A program made the position numbers and the translations under genes. A stretch of 64,000 nt of DNA from assembly GCA_029861955.1 (NCBI GenBank), contig JAOTYK010000003.1:62001-126000 (forward strand). The letters run 5' to 3'. The DNA comes from Acidobacteriota bacterium. GTDB lineage: Bacteria > Acidobacteriota > Polarisedimenticolia > Polarisedimenticolales > Polarisedimenticolaceae. Below the pieces are notes generated by a model. The model was given only the letters and a program-made list of their open reading frames with translations. It did not search any database and was not told where the DNA came from. Every line of letters begins with the position of its first letter. Positions within the stretch are counted from its first letter, which is position 1. Below are positions 7,882-18,257 of the stretch, piece after piece.

Positions 7882-10491
7882 ATGCATCGACCGACCCTCT
7901 GCTGCGGTCTGTTCCTCCTGGGTCTAACGAGCTTCCTGCTGGGCTGCGCACGATCTCACGTCGAACCGACGACCGTGACACCTACCGGAAAAACCCCACA
8001 GTCCATCCCGCTCGAGAAGTCCCGTGTGCCCACACCGTCCGCGCTCTGGTCTGGACCGGACAACCCACCCCCGGGTCTGCGCACCGCCGCGCTCGAGAAG
8101 CTTCACCGGAGTCAGCGAACCTCCGGCAGCTGGTCGCTGTTCGGGCCGAGCAACGTCCCGGGGCGTCTCTCCGCGCTGGCGATCGATCCGCTGAACAACC
8201 AGCGGATCTGGGCCGGCAGCGCCGCAGGGGGTGTCTTCTTATCGACCAATGGCGGAGGCACGTGGACGCCGGTCTTCGACGATCAGGCGGTTTTCTCGAT
8301 CGGCGCCGTGGCCGTGGACCCCTCCACTCCCGACACCGTCTACGTGGGAACCGGCGAGGAGATCGGCTCGATCTACAACTACGAAGGCGAGGGCGTCTTC
8401 AAGACCACCGATGGCGGGGCGACGTGGAACTACGTCGGTCTTGCCGAGGTCCGGCGCATCGGCCGCATCGCGGTCGACCCCGTGGATCCCCAACGCGTGT
8501 TCGTCGCCGGCGGCGGTAGCCTCTGGACCGCAGATCAACATCGGGGTGTCTATCGCTCGCTCGACGGCGGCGCGACCTGGAGTCGCGTGCTGCATGTCTC
8601 GAACGGAGCCGGCGCCGTGGACGTGCAGATCGATCCCGGCGACCCCGATCGGATCTATGCCGCGATCTGGCAGCGCTCGTGGGGGGGCGGCTTGACCCTG
8701 GGCGGGCCCGACAGCGGAATCTACCGCTCTCTCGACGGCGGCACGACGTGGACGCAACTGACGGCCGGGCTGCCCGCAGGCTCCCTGGGCCGGATCGGTC
8801 TGGCGGTTGCCCAGAACGCGCCGCAGCACGTCTACGCGGTCATCGGCAGCAGCGGCTTCGGGTTGCTGGGTGTCTGGCGAACCGACGACGGCGGCGACAA
8901 CTGGAACCAAACTGCGACACCGTTCCCGGGCGGTAGCGTCTGGTACTTCGGACAGATCCGTGTCGACCCTGCGAACTGGAAGTTCGTTTACCTGCTCGAC
9001 GTATTCCTCTGGGAATCGTTCAACGCGGGCGTCACGTTTAATCAACGGACGACCTACCACGCCGACCACCACGACCTGATCCCCCAGGGAACCAAGTTGC
9101 TGGTCGCCAACGACGGTGGTTACGGCGAAGTCGATACGGGTAGCGTGACGCGATCCAACACACCGAACACCCAGTTCTACGACATCTGCACCGATCAGCA
9201 GGACCCCACGAACCTGATGGGTGGGACCCAGGACAACGGCATGTTGAGGACCACCGACGACGGGCTCTCGTGGACGATGGTCATTCCGGGAGACGCCTAC
9301 ACCTGCCTGATCGATCCGCAGGATTCGAACCTGATGTACGGCCAGTGGTTGGGCGGCGAGATCCAGCGCTCGACGAATGGTGGGAGCATCTGGACGATCG
9401 CCATGACCGGGGTCGACCCGGCCGAGGATCGAGCGACCGTCGTCCCGATGGTCTTCGACCCCGCCAATTCATCGACCCTCTACATGGGACGCGAACGTGT
9501 CTATCGCTCGGTGGACGCGGGTCTCTCGTGGGCGCCGATCAGCAACCCGCTAGGCGGCGGATCGCCGACGACCTGGGCCCGGGGCGTGATCACGGCCCTC
9601 GCCGTCTCGCCGCAAGATTCGCAGATCCTGTGGGCCGGCGTCGACGACGGCAACGTCTGGGTCTCAGACGACGCCGGCGTCACATGGAACGCCGCCAACC
9701 CGCCGGGCGTGTCGTACTGGGCGACGGGCATCGCAGCGGATCCCGTCGATCCCAACGCCGCCTACCTGACCGTTGCGGGATTTCGAATGGGCGACACGAT
9801 GCCCTACGTGCGACGCACCGAGGACCTGGGTGCGACGTGGACCGACATCAGTGACGGCGGTCTACCCGCGTTGCCCATGAACACCGTCCTGGCCGATGAT
9901 ACGTGGCGTGGGCGCGTGTTCGTCGGCAACGATCTGGGGGTGCACCTCAGCGACGATGCGGGAGAGAGTTGGTCGTTGCTAGGGGACGCCATGCCTGTCT
10001 CGGCGGTGCTGGATCTCGAGATCAACCAGACGTCCATGGAACTGTTTGCCGCGACCCACGGTCGCTCGATCTATTCGTTCGATCTTACGCAGCTGGGTCC
10101 CGCCGATGGCGACGGTGACGGTGTCGACAACAACACCGATTGCGCCCTGGCAGACCCGGGAGCGTTCGCCCCACCCGGCGTCGTGTCGAGTTTGCATGTC
10201 GAGCGGCTTCCCGGGGATGACGCGGAGTTGGCCTGGACCGATCTGGGTGGCTCGTCCGGAACGGGCACGACGTATGACGTGGCCATGTCGACCCTGGCCG
10301 ACCTGGCATCAAGCGGCGTCATCGATGATGAACTGGTCTGCGGCAGCTCGGTTGCGACGTTCGTCGACGGCGCACCTCTCGCTCCGGGGACCGGCAGGGC
10401 CTACCTGGTGCGTGGCAGGAACAGCTGCGCCCACGGTGGATGGGGTGACGACGGGCAGGGGAGCGAACGGGTCTCGCCGGCCTGCGAATAA
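7882..10491 (+). CDS. BNR/Asp-box (sortilin-like) repeat lipoprotein
   Basis: Predicted lipoprotein of 869 aa: the signal peptide ends in the lipobox LLGC at about 19-22. The body carries many Asp-box motifs of the SxDGGxTW type (for example STNGGGTW, TTDGGATW, SLDGGATW), the signature of BNR/sortilin Vps10-like propellers. Such folds occur in sialidases and xyloglucanases, but also in proteins without known enzyme activity, and no catalytic set is evident. Near the C-terminus is a DGDGDGVDNNTDC Ca2+-binding type motif, then a Fn3-like module ending in RGRNSC and a final Cys. That module is shared with several proteases further along the window. Confidence 0.87.
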   Translation: MHRPTLCCGLFLLGLTSFLLGCARSHVEPTTVTPTGKTPQSIPLEKSRVPTPSALWSGPDNPPPGLRTAALEKLHRSQRTSGSWSLFGPSNVPGRLSALAIDPLNNQRIWAGSAAGGVFLSTNGGGTWTPVFDDQAVFSIGAVAVDPSTPDTVYVGTGEEIGSIYNYEGEGVFKTTDGGATWNYVGLAEVRRIGRIAVDPVDPQRVFVAGGGSLWTADQHRGVYRSLDGGATWSRVLHVSNGAGAVDVQIDPGDPDRIYAAIWQRSWGGGLTLGGPDSGIYRSLDGGTTWTQLTAGLPAGSLGRIGLAVAQNAPQHVYAVIGSSGFGLLGVWRTDDGGDNWNQTATPFPGGSVWYFGQIRVDPANWKFVYLLDVFLWESFNAGVTFNQRTTYHADHHDLIPQGTKLLVANDGGYGEVDTGSVTRSNTPNTQFYDICTDQQDPTNLMGGTQDNGMLRTTDDGLSWTMVIPGDAYTCLIDPQDSNLMYGQWLGGEIQRSTNGGSIWTIAMTGVDPAEDRATVVPMVFDPANSSTLYMGRERVYRSVDAGLSWAPISNPLGGGSPTTWARGVITALAVSPQDSQILWAGVDDGNVWVSDDAGVTWNAANPPGVSYWATGIAADPVDPNAAYLTVAGFRMGDTMPYVRRTEDLGATWTDISDGGLPALPMNTVLADDTWRGRVFVGNDLGVHLSDDAGESWSLLGDAMPVSAVLDLEINQTSMELFAATHGRSIYSFDLTQLGPADGDGDGVDNNTDCALADPGAFAPPGVVSSLHVERLPGDDAELAWTDLGGSSGTGTTYDVAMSTLADLASSGVIDDELVCGSSVATFVDGAPLAPGTGRAYLVRGRNSCAHGGWGDDGQGSERVSPACE

Positions 10492-10493
10492 GG

Positions 10494-11147
10494 TCAGAGC
10501 TCGTCACGCCGCCATGCGCTGGCCAGACTGTCCGCATACTCGTTCCAGCGGTAGCCGGTGTGCGCGGCAATCCACTCAAGCTTACAGTCCGGGTGCTTGC
10601 GGTAGAGGGCAAGCAACTCCTTAACGAGGTCGAGGTTCTTCAGCGGATCACCCTTGCGCTTCCAACCCTTGCGCTCCCAGCCGGGCGCCCACTTGGTGAT
10701 CGTGTCTACGCATAATCGGCTGTCGGTATAGATCACCGTCTCCGCATCTTCCGGTAGGGCCTTGAACGCGGCGATCAGCGCGGTCAGTTCCATGCGATTG
10801 TTCGTCGTCTGTGGGTCGTGGCCGTGGGCCTGCTCGAGGATCTCTCCGTCCGCAACCCAGACCATCCCCCAGCCGCCCGGCCCCGGGTTGGGGTGCGAAC
10901 CACCATCGGTAAAGACGCCGGTCGTCGGCCCGTCGGTATATTTGGCGAGGACCTCCGCGACGGGAAGATTCTCTTCACGGCTCGCGCTTCTTGAACGCTT
11001 CGGGGCCGTCGCAGTATCTGCGCTCGCCGCTGTCTTGCGGGGCGAGTGCTCGCGACAAAACTTGGGCGTCCAGCCCGGGTACTTATCCATTGCGGCCTGG
11101 GGCACGTTGAACGTCTCGCCGCACACCTGACACTCGAAACTGGGCAT
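10494..11147 (-). CDS. rnhA: Ribonuclease HI with N-terminal Cys motif
   Basis: Endonuclease of 217 aa that cuts the RNA strand of RNA-DNA hybrids. Catalytic acids are visible: D81 (FTDGGS), E120 (RMEL), D142 (YTDSR) and D206 (EYAD), with H196 in the flexible loop. The first ~40 residues are an added small domain with CxxC (C6, C9) and C31/H34, possibly a zinc knuckle; this is not the usual RNase H N-terminal hybrid-binding domain. A basic, Ala/Ser-rich linker joins the two. The ATG at 11147 fits the Cys domain; a GTG at 11222 would add 25 residues. It ends 2 bp from the BNR gene. Confidence 0.93.
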   Translation of the reverse strand: MPSFECQVCGETFNVPQAAMDKYPGWTPKFCREHSPRKTAASADTATAPKRSRSASREENLPVAEVLAKYTDGPTTGVFTDGGSHPNPGPGGWGMVWVADGEILEQAHGHDPQTTNNRMELTALIAAFKALPEDAETVIYTDSRLCVDTITKWAPGWERKGWKRKGDPLKNLDLVKELLALYRKHPDCKLEWIAAHTGYRWNEYADSLASAWRRDEL

Positions 11148-11234
11148 GGTCTTGTAACGTTCCTTGATGTGGTTCAGGCGAGGTCGAACGTGGTCTCCCG
11201 ACTCGCAGCGACTCGTGTACACGAAGGATACGGA

Positions 11235-12296
11235 CTACGGAGACCTCTTCGAACTTGTCGAGAGACTGTGACGCTGCGGGTCGCGGCGGATGGCCTTGAG
11301 TTGACCGAAACCAATTAGCTCTTGTCCCTTTTCATCCCAAAGGTGAATCGACAACGACTTCAGGCTTGACCACAGCGTGACAGTTGGGACTTTCTGAAAC
11401 ATCGGATTCTCTCGGTGGCACCTCTCCAGGCGGTAGTTGGGAATGGCCGGGCTCAGGTGATGGATGTGGTGGAATCCGATATTCCCGGTGAACCACTGCA
11501 AGATCCGTGGTAATTCGTAGTAAGAGCTGCCGCTAAAGGCCGCTTCTTCATAGTCCCATTCCTGACCTCTCTTCCACTGGACGTCCTCGAACTGGTGCTG
11601 CACGTAGAACAGCCAGACTCCCGCGGTCCCCGCTAACATGATCACGGGGAGTTGAATCAGGACGTAGGCCTTGAACCCGATGGTCAAACTCATCAGGGCG
11701 ACGATCGCCAGCATCGCGCAGTCGGTCCAGAAGACGCCAATACGCTCTCGCTTACCCCCGGCACGAGACGGAAATCTGTACTGGACCACGAAGACGAACA
11801 GCGGTGCGACCACGAGCAACACGAAAGGATTGCGCACGACGCGGTACGACAGACGTTTCCAGAGTGGAGCCCCGAGGTACTCCCGGACCGTCAGCGTCCA
11901 GATATCGCCCGGGCCGCGACGATCCAGATCGCCGGCGTTTGCGTGGTGCAGAGCATGGTCGTGCCGCCACTGGCGGTACGGCGTGAACGTCAGTACACCC
12001 GTGATGAATTCGGTCACGCGATTTGCGCGTCTCGATTTGAAGAACGAGCCGTGGCCACAATCGTGAAAGATGATAAAGATGCGAACCAGGAACCCGGAGG
12101 CAACGACGCCGATCGCGAGGGTGATCCAGTAAGAGATGTTCAGCGTCCAGATCATGAGACCCCAGAGAGCCAGGTACGGGGCCAGGCTGTTGACGAGTTG
12201 CCAGACACTGCTTCGCATGACCGGTTTGCGATGTTTAGCGACCGCCTTCTGCCACGCGCGCTCCACGGGGGGCGTCCCGCGTTTTGTCTCTGACAT
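11235..12296 (-). CDS. Membrane fatty-acid desaturase
   Basis: Membrane-bound di-iron desaturase of 353 aa. It has the three His boxes HDCGHGS, HDHALHH and HHIHH in the expected order, separated by paired membrane segments (WITLAIGVVASGFLV region and the MLAIVALMSLTIGF region). It is closest in style to omega-6/delta-12 acyl-lipid desaturases; position specificity cannot be read off. The ATG at 12296 is preferred because AGAGG lies about 10 bp upstream; a TTG at 12305 overlaps that site. It lies upstream of rnhA on the same strand, with 87 bp between. Confidence 0.92.
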   Translation of the reverse strand: MSETKRGTPPVERAWQKAVAKHRKPVMRSSVWQLVNSLAPYLALWGLMIWTLNISYWITLAIGVVASGFLVRIFIIFHDCGHGSFFKSRRANRVTEFITGVLTFTPYRQWRHDHALHHANAGDLDRRGPGDIWTLTVREYLGAPLWKRLSYRVVRNPFVLLVVAPLFVFVVQYRFPSRAGGKRERIGVFWTDCAMLAIVALMSLTIGFKAYVLIQLPVIMLAGTAGVWLFYVQHQFEDVQWKRGQEWDYEEAAFSGSSYYELPRILQWFTGNIGFHHIHHLSPAIPNYRLERCHRENPMFQKVPTVTLWSSLKSLSIHLWDEKGQELIGFGQLKAIRRDPQRHSLSTSSKRSP

Positions 12297-12510
12297 TTCG
12301 ATCAATCCTCTCGAAAATGAAGTGGATCTCTCAGGTTTTGCAGCGCACGGCGTTAGTAGAGCTTAGTCGGCCATGGGCAAGTAAGATACCGGAAACGTAC
12401 GGGAGAGTCCCGACCCACGGCGTTCACCGGGCTGGACAACTCCGACGCCCTCCTCTTCCGCAGAAATGTCCGCTAGGATGGGCGAGTTGTGAGTAGCCAG
12501 CTTTTTCAAA

Positions 12511-12529
12511 TCCGATGAAATCTATCGGA
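12511..12529. promoter_or_regulatory. Small inverted repeat before the globin gene
   Basis: TCCGAT and ATCGGA form a 6-bp inverted repeat around a 7-bp centre, ending 8 bp before the globin start. It could be an operator or a hairpin affecting translation. Only one copy is visible, so this is weak. Confidence 0.25.
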
Positions 12530-12537
12530 ATCAATGG

Positions 12538-13110
12538 ATGGGGAACATGAAACAAGATTTTCGCTGGATTGGTTTGTTGGTTTTAGTGGCGCTCGTAGGC
12601 TGTGGCGGGGACCCCGCGCAAGAAGAGGCCGTCGCCGAGGAGATGGTTGACCACGCCACTGACGTGGTCGAGACGGTGGTCGTCGATCCGGCCGTGTTGC
12701 AGATGCAGGCCGACTGCGCCGCCGCGGCGGACGCGATGGCGGTACGCCAGACTGAGGCAAGCCTCTATGACCGTCTCGGCGGACGCGACGCCATCTTCAC
12801 CGTCGTGACCGACGTGGTTGCGCGACATCGTGTAAACGAGCCGATCATGCACCTGATGGAAGGCGTCGACGACGCTCGCCTGATCTCGCAGGTCACGGAC
12901 TTCCTCTCGCAGGCGTCTGGTGGCGACGTGGAGTACCACGGCATGAACATGGTCGATGCCCATGCGCACATGAATCTCACCGACGAGCATTTCCTGGCGG
13001 CGGGTGGTGACGTGCAGGCGGCGATGGAAGCGGCCGGCGTCGGCGCAGACGAGATCCAGGAAATGATGTGCATGTTCGCCTCGCTGCACGGGGATGTGGT
13101 TCGGGGCTAG
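12538..13110 (+). CDS. Lipoprotein-anchored truncated hemoglobin (group 1-like)
   Basis: Protein of 190 aa. The N-terminus is a lipoprotein signal with lipobox LVGC followed by GGDPA. A ~45-residue acidic/Ala-rich spacer precedes a group I truncated-globin domain (about 75-188) that starts YDRLGGRDAI and contains MVDAHAHMNLTDEHF, matching the proximal-His region of the family. A globin on the outer side of a membrane would bind O2 or NO there or take part in redox chemistry; this is inferred. Start is the ATG at 12538 or at 12547 (three codons later). Palindrome copy 2 begins 9 bp after the stop. Confidence 0.85.
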   Translation: MGNMKQDFRWIGLLVLVALVGCGGDPAQEEAVAEEMVDHATDVVETVVVDPAVLQMQADCAAAADAMAVRQTEASLYDRLGGRDAIFTVVTDVVARHRVNEPIMHLMEGVDDARLISQVTDFLSQASGGDVEYHGMNMVDAHAHMNLTDEHFLAAGGDVQAAMEAAGVGADEIQEMMCMFASLHGDVVRG

Positions 13111-13119
13111 ATCCACAAG

Positions 13120-13179
13120 AAAAGGGGACAGATTTATTTTTCCGATCGCCTGATCGGAAAAATAAATCTGTCCCCTTTT
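13120..13179. repeat. Palindromic intergenic repeat, copy 2 (60 bp, perfect)
   Basis: Perfect inverted repeat with two 28-bp arms around a 4-bp centre (GCCT). The outer part is AAAAGGGGACAGATTTATTT and the inner part ends CCGATC. It lies between two genes on the same strand, globin and nitrilase, so here it would end the globin transcript or sit inside a joint one. Confidence 0.95.
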
Positions 13180-13237
13180 CTGTCTCGACCGAAGTTGCGA
13201 TAGTGTGGCTGTCTGCCGACCTAGTGGAGCATTCGAC

Positions 13238-14170
13238 GTGAAGAAGATAGCGAAAGTCGCAGCGGCCCAGGTAGCCCCTGTCTACCTGGACCTCGAAGCA
13301 TCCGTCGCCAAGGCGTGCGACACCATTGCGACGGCGGGCAAACAGGGCGCGGAGCTGATCGTGTTCCCGGAGACGTTTCTCCCCGGTTACCCGTACTTCG
13401 TGATCACCCATGATCCGACCGAGACCACGCCCTTCCTGATGCGGCTTCGCGAGAACGCCGTGCAGATTCCGTCGCCTGCAACGGAACAGCTGTGCAAGGC
13501 CGCTCGGGACGCCGGCTGTATCGTCGCGATGGGGATCAACGAACTCGACGGTGGAACCCTTTACAACTCTCAGCTGTTGATCGACGAGACCGGAGAGATC
13601 CTCGGAGTCCGACGCAAGTTGGTGCCGACCAACCACGAGCGGATGGTCTGGGGGCGGGGAGACGGCTCGGACCTGCGGACATTCCCAAGTCGATTGGGGA
13701 TCCTGGGGGCGCTGATCTGCTACGAACACGGCAACGCGTTGTTCTGCTATGCCATGCAGGCGCAACACGAGGTCATTCACATCTCCATGTGGCCCGGTGG
13801 CATGGGCGGTCTGCTCGATATCATCGATGCGTCCACCCGACACTACGGATTCGAGGGACAGAGTTTCGGCGTGACCGCGACCTCCATCCTGACCGACGAC
13901 ATCCTCAAGGCGCTTGGCAGCGGGGGGAGTGTCTCCAAGTTTCAGGCTGGCGGTGGCCGTTCGATGATCGTCGATCCACGCGGGAAGGTCCTGGCGGAAG
14001 CACCGCCGGACGAAGAGACGATTCTCTACGCCGACCTGAACTTCGACGACATCGCCAAGGCCAAGATGGTCGTCGACAGTTGCGGCCACTACAGCCGTCC
14101 GGATGTCCTCTCATTGCAGATTGACACGAGGAAGAAGCGACCGCTCCACATCACCGGCGACCCGGACTAG
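13238..14170 (+). CDS. Nitrilase/cyanide hydratase family C-N hydrolase
   Basis: Cytoplasmic C-N hydrolase of 310 aa. The catalytic triad is visible as E45 (FPETFLPGYP), K127 (RKLVPTNHERMVW) and C161 (ALICYEHGN). The FPETFLPGYP and PTNHERMVWG signatures place it with true nitrilases rather than amidases, so it probably converts an organic nitrile to the acid plus ammonia. The residue after the catalytic Cys is Tyr, where nitrilases usually have Trp (CWE). GTG at 13238 is chosen because TGGAG stands 7 bp upstream; an earlier GTG at 13205 has no such site. The PAP2-type gene follows at once. Confidence 0.9.
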   Translation: MKKIAKVAAAQVAPVYLDLEASVAKACDTIATAGKQGAELIVFPETFLPGYPYFVITHDPTETTPFLMRLRENAVQIPSPATEQLCKAARDAGCIVAMGINELDGGTLYNSQLLIDETGEILGVRRKLVPTNHERMVWGRGDGSDLRTFPSRLGILGALICYEHGNALFCYAMQAQHEVIHISMWPGGMGGLLDIIDASTRHYGFEGQSFGVTATSILTDDILKALGSGGSVSKFQAGGGRSMIVDPRGKVLAEAPPDEETILYADLNFDDIAKAKMVVDSCGHYSRPDVLSLQIDTRKKRPLHITGDPD

Positions 14171-14177
14171 CTCGCGC

Positions 14178-14936
14178 GTGACTGCCCCTCAGTCGCGGTC
14201 CGTCACGTGGGCGATGGTCAAAGAGATGTTGACCCGGCGCTATCGGGTCCCGCTCCCCATGATGCTGCTGGTCTGCCTGGTCCCGTTCTATATCTTCATC
14301 CCGGAGTTCCTCACCGGTCGCACGTTCTACGTGCCCGAGTTGGCCCTGGACCGAATCCTCCCCGTGCAGCCGATGTGGATGCTGGCCTACGGACCGCTGT
14401 ACTGGTTCCTCATCTTCTTGCCTGTCCTCGTCGTGCGCCAGGATGCTCTGCTGCGTCGCGCCGTGTTTGCCTACTTGCTGGTATGGATCGTCTCCTACAT
14501 CTTCTTTGTGGTCTACCCGACCACGGCCTCGCGTCCGGTCGAGATTAACGGCACGGGATTCGGCGCCTGGAGTCTCGGCCTCATCTACGCGGTCGACCCG
14601 CCGCACAACTGCTTCCCGTCACTTCACGTCGCGCACTCGTACGTGTCCGCACTGGTCTTGCTCAGGGTCAACCGCCGGGTCGGGATCGCCGCGCTGCTCG
14701 CCGCCTCCCTGGTCGGGCTCTCCGCGGTCCTGGTCAAGCAGCACTACGTCATCGATGTGATCGCTGGGGCGCTCCTGGCGGGTATCGCCTACGCGATGTT
14801 CCTGCGCGGCGGCTCCTGTCCGGTAGCGGGGGAGTCGGATCGTCGAGTCGCGCCAGTCATCGCCGTGGGGCTTTTCGCGACCTTCTATGGGCTGGTTGCC
14901 ATCGCCTGGCTGCTCCACGGGTGGGCGCTCGGTTAG
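14178..14936 (+). CDS. PAP2-type membrane phosphatase/phosphotransferase
   Basis: Integral membrane protein of 252 aa with about six hydrophobic segments. CFPSLHVAHS and KQHYVIDVIAG correspond to the second and third parts of the PAP2 phosphatase signature, as in the inositolphosphotransferase Aur1/Ipt1-like branch. It probably acts on a lipid phosphate or transfers a phospho-head-group at the membrane surface. The start is uncertain: GTG 14178 avoids overlap with the nitrilase stop (14170), while ATG 14214 would give 240 aa; neither has a strong ribosome site. Likely co-transcribed with the nitrilase because only 7 bp separate them. Confidence 0.85.
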   Translation: MTAPQSRSVTWAMVKEMLTRRYRVPLPMMLLVCLVPFYIFIPEFLTGRTFYVPELALDRILPVQPMWMLAYGPLYWFLIFLPVLVVRQDALLRRAVFAYLLVWIVSYIFFVVYPTTASRPVEINGTGFGAWSLGLIYAVDPPHNCFPSLHVAHSYVSALVLLRVNRRVGIAALLAASLVGLSAVLVKQHYVIDVIAGALLAGIAYAMFLRGGSCPVAGESDRRVAPVIAVGLFATFYGLVAIAWLLHGWALG

Positions 14937-14943
14937 GCGGCTC

Positions 14944-15005
14944 CTTTTCGGCAAAAACTACCCCGAAAAGACCCAATCGGTCTTTCCAACTCAGGGGTCT
15001 TTTCG
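14944..15005 (+). promoter_or_regulatory. katG: Competing inverted repeats in the katG leader region
   Basis: One segment, CCGAAAAGACCC (14963-14974), can pair with three others: CTTTTCGG at 14944-14951 (8 bp), GGTCTTT at 14979-14985 (7 bp) and GGGTCTTTTCG at 14995-15005 (11 bp). Only one pairing can form at a time. No T run follows a stem, so a simple terminator is unlikely. It may be a set of binding boxes or an RNA switch controlling katG, which begins 86 bp further on. Confidence 0.4.
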
Positions 15006-15036
15006 CTACTGTAGAGCTGTCCCGAACAGTCATTAG

Positions 15037-17289
<2,253 letters not shown>

Positions 17290-17293
17290 TCCA

Positions 17294-17353
17294 AAAAGGG
17301 GACAGATTTATTTTTCCGATCCCTCGATCGGAAAAATAAATCTGTCCCCTTTT
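17294..17353. repeat. Palindromic intergenic repeat, copy 3 (60 bp, perfect)
   Basis: Two perfect 28-bp arms identical to those of copy 2 around a different 4-bp centre (CCTC). It lies between the convergent katG and serine-protease genes, 4 bp and 20 bp from their stops, and could end both transcripts. Confidence 0.95.
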
Positions 17354-17373
17354 CAGGGGCACTCCTGTCGAAT

Positions 17374-18192
17374 TCACTCCTCGAGGACGGCAACGGGTTC
17401 CGGACGCGCGTCCTGCTCCAGCACGCGTTTCGCATAGTCGACCGACGCCAGTCGCTGAAGCTTGCCGGACTTGGACGACATCATCCCGATGACATAACCG
17501 CGGGCGTCGATGACGGGGGCACCGCTCAGGCCGGGCATCGTGTTGTCGGTGAGCTCCCGGACGTCAATCAGAACGGAACCCTTCTCGGATCGAACGTACT
17601 TGCCTCGATAGACGTGCTGCGGACCTTCATCGGTGTAACGCCAGCCGACGACCGCGACCGGTTCGCCGGCGACCAGTGGTGTGGTTCGAAGTCGTAGCGG
17701 CGTCACATTGTCAGAGGGGTTCCGGACGGTGAAGAGTAGCCAGTCCCGCGCGGTGCGGATGTTGTCCAGGGACTCGTCCGCATCCTCGTTGATCAGTGCG
17801 CCGATGACCGTGGCCTCGGTCGGCGCATCCTTGAGGAACATCTCCCAACTCACGAGGGTCCCACGGAACGAAGCCGAGTCCATCGCCTCCGACTTGAAGT
17901 AACGCAGCACGTGCTTGGCGGTGACGGCGACGATCTCATCGCCGTTCTGCACCAGGAACGCGGACCCGGCCATGGGGTGGTCCGAATCCGAATAGCGGAT
18001 TCGATTGACCATGGCGATTCGTGGCCAGTCGCCCGGATCCTCCGCGGCCCAGGCCCCGTAGCCGTCGGCCGGGGGCGGCTCCTGGACCTCACCAACCCCA
18101 TCGGGGGCGGCGCAGGCCAGCGCGCTGATCAAAAGCAGCCACAAACAAAGGAATTTTCGTGATTTGAGCGGTTCAGGTGTATTACTTGACAT
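17374..18192 (-). CDS. Trypsin-like serine protease lipoprotein
   Basis: Protein of 272 aa with a lipoprotein signal ending ALAC near residue 27. The chymotrypsin-fold triad is suggested by TAKH (His), ARDWLLF (Asp) and MPGLSGAPV (Ser within GxSGxP), as in trypsin-like peptidase domains of HtrA type, but no PDZ domain follows. It probably cleaves or checks proteins in the cell envelope. ATG 18192 has AGGAG about 12 bp upstream. The start codon lies inside the first of two GntR-type operator sites, so it may be repressed together with the divergent ABC operon. Confidence 0.82.
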   Translation of the reverse strand: MSSNTPEPLKSRKFLCLWLLLISALACAAPDGVGEVQEPPPADGYGAWAAEDPGDWPRIAMVNRIRYSDSDHPMAGSAFLVQNGDEIVAVTAKHVLRYFKSEAMDSASFRGTLVSWEMFLKDAPTEATVIGALINEDADESLDNIRTARDWLLFTVRNPSDNVTPLRLRTTPLVAGEPVAVVGWRYTDEGPQHVYRGKYVRSEKGSVLIDVRELTDNTMPGLSGAPVIDARGYVIGMMSSKSGKLQRLASVDYAKRVLEQDARPEPVAVLEE

Positions 18193-18198
18193 ATACAG
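18177..18198. promoter_or_regulatory. Operator-like site 1 (GTGTAT-N10-ATACAG)
   Basis: Inverted repeat with the same arm sequence and spacing as site 2; one arm base differs. It covers the -35 box of the GntR operon promoter and the start codon of the divergent protease gene. Probably bound by the GntR regulator encoded next to it. Confidence 0.7.
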
Positions 18199-18214
18199 TG
18201 AAAACTCCTACGAT
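18186..18214 (+). promoter_or_regulatory. Sigma-70-type promoter of the GntR-ABC operon
   Basis: TTGACA (18186-18191) and TACGAT (18209-18214) are separated by exactly 17 bp. The predicted start of transcription, about 18221, falls in operator site 2. Confidence 0.75.
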
Positions 18215-18219
18215 GGGAA

Positions 18220-18241
18220 GTGTATTAATTGTCTCATACAC
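18220..18241. promoter_or_regulatory. Operator-like site 2 (GTGTAT-N10-ATACAC)
   Basis: Perfect 6-bp arms with a 10-bp centre, placed 43 bp (about four helical turns) after site 1 and over the predicted transcription start. This fits autorepression by a YtrA-type GntR protein. Confidence 0.75.
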
Positions 18242-18257
18242 CTAGAGGCCATGCCAG

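Noticed and set aside
14964-15005. Rho-independent terminator of the PAP2-type gene
   Set aside because: The stem lacks a following T run, and the same segment has other pairing partners, so I describe it as a regulatory region instead.
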